64,000 nucleotides of DNA from Klenkia soli (lineage in GTDB: Bacteria; Actinomycetota; Actinomycetes; Mycobacteriales; Geodermatophilaceae). The stretch covers positions 492,376 to 556,375 of the forward strand of contig NZ_FNIR01000001.1 of NCBI RefSeq assembly GCF_900103975.1, in the 5' to 3' direction. Shown one piece after another: positions 57,445 to 64,000 of the stretch. Within the stretch, counting starts at the first letter, position 1, and each line of letters starts with the position of its first letter. A program made the position numbers and the translations under genes. Below the pieces are notes generated by a model. It saw only the letters and a list, made by a program, of their open reading frames with translations, was not told the DNA's origin and did no database searches.

Positions 57445-58112
57445 GGCAGCGCCACCTGCTCGGTCTGCACGTCGACACCCTTCTGCCGGTCCAGGAACGC
57501 CAGCACCTGGAGCTCCACCGACAGGTCGACCTGCCGGACGTCGACCCCGCCGGGGACGACCAGCGCCACCGGCGCGAAGTTCACGATGCTGCGGACGCCG
57601 GCGGCCACGAGCCGGTCGCACACCGCCTGCGCCACGGCCGCCGGGGTGGTGACCACCGCGATGGTCACCCCGTGGGCCGCGACGACGTCCTCGAGGTCGT
57701 CGACCGGGCGCACCGCGGTGCCGCCGACGACGTCGCCGACTCGGGTCGGGTCGGCGTCCAGCAGGCCGACGAAGGAGAACCCGCGGCTGCCGAACCCGGC
57801 GTAGCCGGCCAGCGCCGACCCGAGGTTGCCCATGCCGACCAGCACGCACGAGCGGGCCTGCTCGACGCCGAGGGCGCGGGCCAGGCGCTCGCGGAGCGCC
57901 GGGACGGCGTAGCCGACCCCCCGCACGCCGCAGGGGCCCAGGTAGGAGAGGTCCTTGCGCAGCCCGGCCGGGTTGACGCCGGCGGCCGAGGCCAGCTCAC
58001 CGCTGGAGACCGAGGTGCGACCGCTCTCGGCCAGTCCGTTGAGCACCCGCAGGTACACCGCGAGGCGGGCGACGGTGGTCTCGGGGATGACCCGGTTCCG
58101 CGGCTCGCTCAT
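57441..58112 (-). CDS. rex: redox-sensing transcriptional repressor Rex
   Basis: A 223-residue repressor that leaves DNA when it binds NADH. The N-terminal winged helix (~10-78) contains SSGELASAAGVNPAGLRKDLSYLG. The Rossmann domain begins VLVGMGNLGSALAGY (GxGxxG at 93-98), and the C-terminal swapped helix holds VELQVLAFLD. GAGGAGG sits five bases before the ATG at 58112. A probable Rex site lies ~160 bases upstream, suggesting autoregulation, and a perfect one lies before nuoA. Confidence 0.95.
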   Translation of the reverse strand: MSEPRNRVIPETTVARLAVYLRVLNGLAESGRTSVSSGELASAAGVNPAGLRKDLSYLGPCGVRGVGYAVPALRERLARALGVEQARSCVLVGMGNLGSALAGYAGFGSRGFSFVGLLDADPTRVGDVVGGTAVRPVDDLEDVVAAHGVTIAVVTTPAAVAQAVCDRLVAAGVRSIVNFAPVALVVPGGVDVRQVDLSVELQVLAFLDRQKGVDVQTEQVALP

Positions 58113-58270
58113 GCGCCCTCCTCGTCCGGCCGGCACGGGGCACCCCGGAGGCGCCGGACGGGCTGGGTCACGGGCGTCTCCACGGCGATCCGCACGCACG
58201 GGGCGGTGTCGCCGACATCGGGGGTGTCTGGCCGGGGCGCGTCGGGCTCCGGCTCCGCCACGGTAACCGC

Positions 58271-58288
58271 TTGTGAACGCCGGAACAA
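58271..58288. promoter_or_regulatory. probable Rex operator upstream of rex
   Basis: TTGTGAA-CGCC-GGAACAA: the left half matches the Rex consensus at all seven positions, the right half at four of seven (the final ACAA). It is 159 bases before the rex ATG. Rex autoregulates rex-hemACD in Streptomyces (established), which supports the reading. Confidence 0.55.
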
Positions 58289-58357
58289 AGTTCGGCGACG
58301 CGTATCCGCAGGTCACCGCCGTCCGATGTGGCCGACGCCACCCCGTGGGCGGGTGGG

Positions 58358-58597
58358 TCAGCCCGCAGCGAGGTCCCGGCGGAGGCGGTCGACGTCCACG
58401 GTGAAGTAGCTGTGCTCACGTCCGTCGAGCAGCACCACGGGCACCCGGTCGCCGTACTCGGCCTGCAGCTCGGGGTCGGCGTCGACGTCGACCTCGGTGA
58501 CGGCGAGCCCGTGCTCGTCGGCCACCCGCCCCAGCGTCCCGGCGGCCACCGCGCACAGGTGGCAGCCCGCCCGGGTCAGCAGCTGCAGCTCAGCCAT
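58358..58597 (-). CDS. glutaredoxin-like protein (DUF836 type)
   Basis: A 79-residue thioredoxin-fold protein with active site RAGCHLCAVA (CxxC) and the cis-proline region YGDRVPVVLLDGREH. It resembles the DUF836 glutaredoxin-like family. The ATG at 58597 gives the normal size and overlaps the acyl-CoA synthetase stop by eight bases. A redox role is likely; the partner is unknown. It is commonly encoded near rex and hem genes in actinobacteria. Confidence 0.85.
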   Translation of the reverse strand: MAELQLLTRAGCHLCAVAAGTLGRVADEHGLAVTEVDVDADPELQAEYGDRVPVVLLDGREHSYFTVDVDRLRRDLAAG

Positions 58598-60188
58598 CGA
58601 CGCCCGCGCCGTCCACACCCTCGACGTGCTGGGTCTCCTCGGCGACCAGGTGCAGGCCGAGCTCGCGCAGCCGGGCGCGGCTGACCTTGCCGGTCAGCGA
58701 GTGCGGCAGCTGGTCGACGAAGTGGATGCTGCTGGGCACCTTGAACCTCGCCAGGGACCGGGCCGCCTCGGTGCGCAGCTGCTCGGCGGTCAGCGCGGAC
58801 CCCGGCGTGCGGACCACCACCGCCCGCACCGACTCCCCCGTGCGCTCGTCGGGCAACCCGATGACCGCCGCCTCGGCGACCTCGGGGTGGGCCTCCAGCA
58901 CCCGCTCGACCTCCAGCGGGTAGACGTTGAAGCCGCTGACCAGCACCAGGTCGCGGCGGCGGTCGACCAGGTGCAGGTCGCCCTGGGCGTCGCGGTAGGC
59001 GATGTCGCCGGTGAGAAGCCAGCCCTCGTCGTCCGGTCCGTCGGCGCCGTCGGGCCAGTAGCCGGCGAAGAGGTTCGCCCCGCGCACGCAGACCTCGCCG
59101 GCGCTGTCGGGCGGGTCGTCGCCGAACGGGTCGCCGAAGACGTCCTCGCGGACCTTGCTGCCGGGGTCGGGCCCGGCGCCCGGTCCACCGGCGCTGTCCC
59201 GCAGCACGAGCTCGACGCCGGGCACGGGGGCGCCGATGCAGGCCGGCTTGGCCCGGCCGGTGACCAGCGTGGTGGCCAGCACCGGCGCCGCCTCGGTCAG
59301 GCCGTAGCCCTCCCAGACGGTGACGGCGGCCCGGTCGCGCATCGCCGTCCAGACCCGGGGCGCCAGCGGGGCCGAGCCCGAGCTCGCGGTGTGGACGGCG
59401 GCGAACGCGCGGCGCAGCGCGGTGTCCGAGCCCGCGGCGTCGGCCGCGGCCAGCCAGGCCTGGTACATCGGCGGGGCCGCGGGGACGGCGGTGACGCCCT
59501 CGGCGGCCATCAGCGCCAGCGTGCCGACCGGGTCGAACGCCGGGACGACGACCCCGCACGAGCCGGTGGCCGCGACCAGCCCGAGGCCGCCGTTGAGGCC
59601 GTAGACGTGGAACAGCGGCAGCGCCAGGAGCACGACGTCGCCGGGGCGCACCGGGGCGGGGTCGACGGCGAGCACCTGCTGCTGGTTGGCCAGCAGGGCG
59701 GCGTGGGTGAGCATCGCCCCGCGCGGGCGGCCGGTGGTGCCGCTGGTGTAGCCCAGCAGGGCCAGCGCCGAGGGGTCGTCGGGGTCGGCCGGCGGCTCGC
59801 CGTCGGCCTCCGGCGGCCCGACGACGACGGGCACGCCGTCGAGGTCGGCCCGGGGCCCGGCGGTGACCAGCGCACGGGCGCCGGAGTCGCCGAGCAGGTG
59901 GGACAGCTCGGGGTCGGTGTAGGCGGTGTTCACCGGGACGACGACCAGCCCGGCCCGCAGCGCGCCGACCACCGCGAGCACCCAGTCGACGCCGTTGGGC
60001 AGCTGGACCGCGACCCGGTCGCCGGCGACCAGGCCCCGTGCGGCCCAGCCGGCGGCCACCCGGTCGACGGCGGCGGACAGCTCGGCCCAGCTCAGCCGCC
60101 GGTCGCCCTCGACCAGCGCAGGTGCCTCGCCGTGGGCGTCGGCGGCCGCGCGGACCAGACCGTGGAACGTGCCGGCTGCAGGGGCCAC
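58590..60188 (-). CDS. acyl-CoA synthetase / AMP-dependent ligase
   Basis: A 532-residue ANL-superfamily ligase. The phosphate-binding loop is LLGYTSGTTGRPRGAML. EGYGLTEAAPV, the adenosine motif WLLTGDIAYRD, hinge DLVLVSGFNVYPLEVE and the catalytic Lys in SLTGKVSRAR are all present. About 30 extra Gly/Pro/Asp residues (near 360-390) interrupt the region before the GEVCVRG motif. I chose the GTG at 60188 because GGAGGAGGG precedes it by eight bases. The acid substrate is unknown; a fatty acid is likely. Confidence 0.87.
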   Translation of the reverse strand: MAPAAGTFHGLVRAAADAHGEAPALVEGDRRLSWAELSAAVDRVAAGWAARGLVAGDRVAVQLPNGVDWVLAVVGALRAGLVVVPVNTAYTDPELSHLLGDSGARALVTAGPRADLDGVPVVVGPPEADGEPPADPDDPSALALLGYTSGTTGRPRGAMLTHAALLANQQQVLAVDPAPVRPGDVVLLALPLFHVYGLNGGLGLVAATGSCGVVVPAFDPVGTLALMAAEGVTAVPAAPPMYQAWLAAADAAGSDTALRRAFAAVHTASSGSAPLAPRVWTAMRDRAAVTVWEGYGLTEAAPVLATTLVTGRAKPACIGAPVPGVELVLRDSAGGPGAGPDPGSKVREDVFGDPFGDDPPDSAGEVCVRGANLFAGYWPDGADGPDDEGWLLTGDIAYRDAQGDLHLVDRRRDLVLVSGFNVYPLEVERVLEAHPEVAEAAVIGLPDERTGESVRAVVVRTPGSALTAEQLRTEAARSLARFKVPSSIHFVDQLPHSLTGKVSRARLRELGLHLVAEETQHVEGVDGAGVDG

Positions 60189-60349
60189 GACGGGCTCTCC
60201 CTCCTCCACCGGGCGGCCGGGCGGCCGGGGTCCGGTGCTCTCACGTGGACGCGGAGGCCCGATGTTGTCACCATGGGGCCGACCTGCGCAGGTCAGGGCC
60301 CGGATGCACCCACCTGCCCCGTGCCGCCGACGATGATGGGGGGACATCC

Positions 60350-61144
60350 GTGTCCCTCCGCGGTCGTGCTGCCGATCCCGTCGACGCGGTCACCGCGCTC
60401 CCCCCGCCCCGTCCCCGGCCGCGCCCGCGCCCGGCGCCGTCGCCCCGCCGTCCGGTCGACGAGGCCCCGGCCTCGCACCGGGTCCCCGAGCCGACCCCCG
60501 CGCCGGAGCCCGTTCCCGAGCCCGTTCCGAAGCCTGTTCCGGAGCCCCCGTCGGTCCCGGCCGAGGTCGAGCAGCCGGCGCAGCCCGAGGGCGAGGAGCA
60601 GGTCACCGTCTGGGCGCTGGTCGAGCAGGCGCAGGCCGGCGACGCCGAGGCCTTCGGGCGGCTCTACGACCGCTACGCCGACATGGTGTTCCGCTTCCTC
60701 TACCACCGGGTGACCGACCGGCAGACCGCCGAGGACTTCACCAGCGAGACCTTCGTGCGGGCCCTGCGCCGCATCGACTCGCTGTCCTTCCAGGGCCGCG
60801 ACGTGGGTGCCTGGCTGGTCACCATCGCGCGCAACATCGTGCTGGACCACGTGAAGAGCAGCCGGTTCCGGCTGGAGGTCACCATCGGCGACATGCGCGA
60901 CGCCGACCGGGTGACCGACGGGCCCGAGGACGCCGTCCTGCAGAACCTGACGAACGCCGAGCTGCTGGCCTGCGTCGCGCAGCTGGGCGACGAGCAGCGG
61001 GAGTGCATCGCGCTGCGCTTCCTGCAGGGGCTGTCGGTCGCCGAGACCGCGGCCGCCATGGGCAAGAAGGACGGCGCGATCAAGGCGCTGCAGCACCGCG
61101 CCGTGAAGCGGTTGGCCGCGCTGCTGCCGGAGGGTCTGCGATGA
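60350..61144 (+). CDS. ECF sigma factor, BldN-like, with a proline-rich N-terminal extension
   Basis: A 264-residue sigma factor. Region 2 starts near residue 87 (LVEQAQAGDAEAFGRLYDRYADMV, AEDFTSETFVRALRRI, GAWLVTIARNIVLDH). Region 4 is LGDEQRECIALRFLQGLSVAETAAAMGKKDGAIKALQHRAVKRL. The ~86 residues before it are Pro/Arg-rich with PEPVPEPVPKPVPEP repeats. Streptomyces BldN is made as a proprotein with an N-terminal extension of similar length, and its gene lies near rex-hem (established, from memory). The start is GTG at 60350 after a GGGGGGA stretch. Calling it a BldN orthologue is inference. Confidence 0.85.
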   Translation: MSLRGRAADPVDAVTALPPPRPRPRPRPAPSPRRPVDEAPASHRVPEPTPAPEPVPEPVPKPVPEPPSVPAEVEQPAQPEGEEQVTVWALVEQAQAGDAEAFGRLYDRYADMVFRFLYHRVTDRQTAEDFTSETFVRALRRIDSLSFQGRDVGAWLVTIARNIVLDHVKSSRFRLEVTIGDMRDADRVTDGPEDAVLQNLTNAELLACVAQLGDEQRECIALRFLQGLSVAETAAAMGKKDGAIKALQHRAVKRLAALLPEGLR

Positions 61145-61265
61145 CCCGTCCGGGTGAGCGCGCAAGTTACCTGCGGGTACCCCGTATCGGGTCCCCGTGG
61201 ACCTCGTTGACCGCGCTGACACGGTCCTCCGGGCCGGTCGACGCACACGGGGATCGGGGAGCACG

Positions 61266-62417
61266 GTGAACGACGAGGAGCTGCAGGAGGCGCTGGTCGG
61301 GCGGCTGCGGCTGCTGTCCCGCGGCGAGCCGGACCTGGCTCCCGACGTCCGGTCGGCGCAGCGGGCCCGGCTGGTGGCGATGGCGGCGGTCCGGCCGACG
61401 GGCGAGGTGCGGTCGCCGGAGGCGCGACCGGGTCGGTGGCGGCGGCTGGTCGCGGCCCGGGCGGTCGACGCGCCCGTCGCCCGGTGGCGGACCCGGCTGA
61501 CGGCCGGTCTCGCCGGTGCCGCGATGACCGTGGGCGCCCTGTCCGGGCTCACGGCGCTGGCCCAGGGCGCTGAGCCCGGCGACCTGCTCTACGGCCTCAA
61601 GCGCGGCAGTGAGGACACCCGGCTGGCGCTGGCCAGCGACGCCGACCGCGGTCTCACCCTGCTCGGGTTCGCCAGCAACCGGCTGACCGAGCTGGCCGAC
61701 CTGACCGGGTCCGACGTGGGTGCGTCGCCGGTGTCGGTCGGCCCGGCGGACGCCTCGGGCCTCGCGGTGGCCGCCTCCGGGGTCGACGCCGGCACCGTGG
61801 TCGACGTCCTGACCACGATGGACGACCAGACCACCGAGGGCACCTCGTGGTTGGCCACGACCGCTCTCGAGACCCGGGACACGGCGGCGTTCAGCACGTT
61901 GAGCCGGTGGGCCGGGCAGCAGCATGCCGGGGTCGCGGCCCTCGACGTCCCCTCCGGCGCCGAGGAGGCGCGGTCCGAGGCCCTCGCCCTCGTCGACGAG
62001 GTGGCCGCCCGGGCGACCGCGCTCCAGGCGACGCTGCAGTGCCCCGCCGGGGTCACCGCGCCGGGCACCGATCGCCTGGGTCCGCTGCCCGGTGAGTGCC
62101 TGGCCGTGGCGCCCACGCCGTCCTCCTCCGCCGCACCCTCGACGGAACCGGACCAGGGCGCGACCCCGGCCCCGGGCACCGTCAGCGGGCAGGCGCCGGC
62201 CAGCAGCGCTGCCGGGGCGACCACCGCGGCACCGTCCGGCGGCAGCGGCGGCACCGGTGGGGCCGCGACGCCGTCCACCACGGCCGCAGCGCCCACGACG
62301 GTCCCCGCGCTGCCGACGACGGTGCCGTCGACCACGGTCCCGCCCCTGGTCGACGTCCCGCTGCCGCTGCCCTCGACCACGATCTGCGTCGGCGGCCTCA
62401 TCTGCGTCGGCGGCTGA
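61266..62417 (+). CDS. DUF5667-type single-span membrane protein, possible anti-sigma factor
   Basis: A 383-residue protein: a cytoplasmic N-terminus (~1-78, EELQEALVGRLRLLSRGEPDL), one membrane helix (~79-101, AGLAGAAMTVGALSGLTALA), then a DUF5667-like external segment (AEPGDLLYGLKRGSEDTRLAL). A Ser/Thr/Pro/Ala-rich tail follows, ending with the duplicated ICVGG motif. In Streptomyces the gene after bldN encodes its membrane anti-sigma factor RsbN; topology and position here match, sequence identity cannot be judged. The start is GTG at 61266. Between the two genes are 121 bases. Confidence 0.7.
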   Translation: MNDEELQEALVGRLRLLSRGEPDLAPDVRSAQRARLVAMAAVRPTGEVRSPEARPGRWRRLVAARAVDAPVARWRTRLTAGLAGAAMTVGALSGLTALAQGAEPGDLLYGLKRGSEDTRLALASDADRGLTLLGFASNRLTELADLTGSDVGASPVSVGPADASGLAVAASGVDAGTVVDVLTTMDDQTTEGTSWLATTALETRDTAAFSTLSRWAGQQHAGVAALDVPSGAEEARSEALALVDEVAARATALQATLQCPAGVTAPGTDRLGPLPGECLAVAPTPSSSAAPSTEPDQGATPAPGTVSGQAPASSAAGATTAAPSGGSGGTGGAATPSTTAAAPTTVPALPTTVPSTTVPPLVDVPLPLPSTTICVGGLICVGG

Positions 62418-62458
62418 CCCCCGCTCGCTGCTGCACGGCCCCACGGCCGATGGTCGCG

Positions 62459-64000
62459 TCAGAACGGCGGTGGGTCGTCCGTGGGATCGTCGGGCGGTGC
62501 TGGCTCGGCGTCGAGGTCGAGGACCTCGCCCATGGCCGGTGGTCGGGTGGTGCGGGTGGTGCCGCCGGGGGTGGTGACGTGCAGGGTGCCGTCGGCGCCC
62601 ATCTGGAATCGCCAGCCGGGGGAGTGGGTCTTGAGCCGGTGGTGTCGGCGGCAGAGCATGGCGAGGTTGCGGACGCAGGTGGGTCCGCCGGCGGTGGGGT
62701 TGTGGTGGTCGTAGGGGATGACGTGGTCGGCGTCGCAGGCTCGGGCGACCTGACGGCAGCCGGGGAACCGGCAGTGCCGGTCGCGGGCACGCAGATACCG
62801 GTACTGCGCCGCCGTCGGCGTGTACCTGGATGCGACGGGTGGTGGCCCGACCCCTCGCCCGGCCTTCGCGGCGATGACGAGCTCCTCGGGGGTGGCCACG
62901 GCCAGCAGTCGGCCGCCCTGGCCGGTGATGGTGAACGCCAGCTCCCCACCGCCGTCGGGGTGGGTCAGGCCCAGCGCATCGATCCAGGTCAGCAGCGATC
63001 GCACGGCCGCCGGGGTGACCGACAGCCCGTCGACGTGCCCGACCTGCGCACCACCGAAGGCCACCTGTTCACCGGCGAGCGGACCGACCCCGGCATCGGG
63101 CACACCTGTCCCGTCGTCGGGTGGACCGGTCCTCGCCGAATGCGCAGCACCGACTTCCACCTCGGAGGCTTCGCCGGCAACGGTGTCCCCGGCGTCGGCG
63201 TCGGCTTCGGCGTCGGCTTCGACTTCGACTTCGACTTCGGTGTCGTCCTCGGCGGAATCCGCGCCGGAGTCGAAGTCCGCGGAGCCGCCGTCGGTATTGC
63301 CGTCGACGTCGGCAGTCGCGGCGGACTCACCTCCGACATCGGCCCCACCGGCTCGAGCCTCGGCCTCGGCCTCGGCCTCGGCCTCGGCCTGGGCTTGGGC
63401 GATGAGGGCGCTCAGGTCGGGCACCAGCAGGTCGGCCAGGTCGGCGTTGACCGTCAGGTGCGCGATCGCCGGGTCCAGCTGCTCCCACGGGCGGGTCAGC
63501 AACGTGACCACCAGCTCGGTCTCGATCTCCCCGGACGGGCGGGTGTCCCCGTCGGCCTTCAGCTTGCGCACGAACGCACCCAGCTGGGCCTTCACCAGCT
63601 GGCGTCGGCGGCCTCCAGGTTCGTGGCCCGGAGGTCGGCGAGGCCGTCGCCGGTGCCCTGCACCCTGACGCCGGCCTCCCGCTTGCGCAGCGCCTTCCGC
63701 CGATCCGCAGCCTCGGGATCGGCCGCGATCAGCGCGGCGTCGATCCGCTCCCGCAACGTGGTGGGCGGGCACCCGGCCGCTGCCCATCCCACCGCCTGGG
63801 CGGCGATCGCATCGATCACCGCGTCGTCGACCGGCCCGCCCCAGGTCGCGGCCTGGTAGCGCAGGGCCTTCACGACCACCTTCGCCCGGGCCTCGTCGAT
63901 GCGCCCGTCGGCCAACGCGTGCCACACCACCGGGAACTGCCGCACCAGCGCCAGGTCGTCGTCCACGAGGTAGCGGGCGGAGGCCACGGACATGTTCAGC
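62459..64000 (-). pseudogene. DUF222/HNH endonuclease-domain gene, frameshifted and cut by the right edge
   Basis: A member of the 13E12-type DUF222-HNH family. Coming in from the right edge, the DUF222 part (VVWHALADGRIDEARAKVV) runs in one frame to a TGA at 63592-63594, reading ADASW. The protein continues in another frame as QLVKAQLGAFVRKLKADGD. Restoring one C near 63601 would rejoin them. The C-terminal HNH domain is intact (RDRHCRFPGC, CDADHVIPYDHH, LCRRHHRLKTHSPGWRF). Between lies an acidic Glu-Ala/Asp repeat insertion. It may be a pseudogene, a programmed shift or a sequencing error. The 5' end is outside the window. Confidence 0.82.
63191..63400. repeat. hexanucleotide repeats in the DUF222/HNH gene
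   Basis: Runs of CTCGGC (63359-63390) and of GTCGGC/TTCGGC/TTCGAC (63191-63240) encode Glu-Ala and Glu-Val/Asp-Ala dipeptide repeats on the minus strand. They make an acidic low-complexity insertion between the DUF222 and HNH parts. Such runs are prone to slippage in units that keep the frame. Confidence 0.75.

Noticed and set aside
60283..60296. Perfect 14-base palindrome GACCTGCGCAGGTC before the sigma factor gene
   Set aside because: Could be an operator, but CTGCGCAG-type palindromes are expected often in this composition and nothing else supports it; a similar CCTGCGCAGG occurs after the GAF-ANTAR gene.

Overview
The window is one strand-contiguous piece of a very GC-rich (visibly above 70%) chromosome of an actinobacterium. 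Three things suggest Geodermatophilaceae or a close relative: codon use with G/C in nearly every third position, GTG starts, and a DUF222/HNH (13E12-type) gene. The gene orders secE-nusG-rplK, hadAB-rpmG-tRNA, nuoA-N, and rex-hemACDB beside a BldN-type sigma factor are all typical of Actinomycetota. The family-level call is inference. No prophage, IS element, CRISPR array or biosynthetic island is visible; this is mostly core chromosome.

Layout. 1-4.8 kb: translation and secretion genes (start of rplK, nusG, secE, tRNA-Trp), an aspartate aminotransferase, two MaoC-fold dehydratase subunits (hadA/hadB), rpmG, tRNA-Met and tRNA-Thr. 4.8-10.1 kb: a membrane-anchored EAL phosphodiesterase with a degenerate GGDEF domain, a tiny unrecognised Arg/Trp-repeat peptide gene with a strong ribosome-binding site, a TadG-like pilus protein, tRNA-Tyr, yajQ and htpX. 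10.2-18.8 kb: a GAF-ANTAR regulator, the 2-oxoglutarate:ferredoxin oxidoreductase pair korAB, a cytochrome P450, a MocR regulator divergent from a flavin-fold protein, and a PQQ-type sugar dehydrogenase lipoprotein.

18.85-36 kb: a polyprenyl diphosphate synthase behind a complete 14-gene complex I operon (nuoA to nuoN), reading leftward with overlapping start and stop codons. A perfect Rex operator lies just upstream of nuoA. 36-44.3 kb: menaquinone synthesis (menJ, menG, menF, menD, menC, menE, menA; menB is not here). 44.3-46 kb: small genes, an AsnC/Lrp regulator with no ordinary start codon, and a large palindromic intergenic element. 46-58.1 kb: one leftward run of twelve genes, rex-hemA-hemC-hemD-hemB-DUF3093-like-hemL-phosphatase-resA-ccdA-resB-ccsB, joining heme synthesis to cytochrome c maturation. 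58.3-64 kb: a glutaredoxin-like protein, an acyl-CoA synthetase, a BldN-like ECF sigma factor with a proline-rich N-terminal extension, a DUF5667 membrane protein that may be its anti-sigma factor, and a frameshifted DUF222/HNH gene cut by the right edge.

Taken together, most of the window builds the respiratory chain: NADH dehydrogenase, the quinone and its side chain, heme, and cytochrome c assembly. The NADH/NAD+ sensor Rex is encoded here, and probable Rex sites lie before both nuoA and rex. Unusual items are the RGARWG-repeat micro-gene, the AsnC gene with an apparent ATC start, the 86-base double palindrome, the 30-base repeat in the nuoE tail, the rpmG zinc ribbon lacking one cysteine, and the single-base frameshift in the DUF222 gene.
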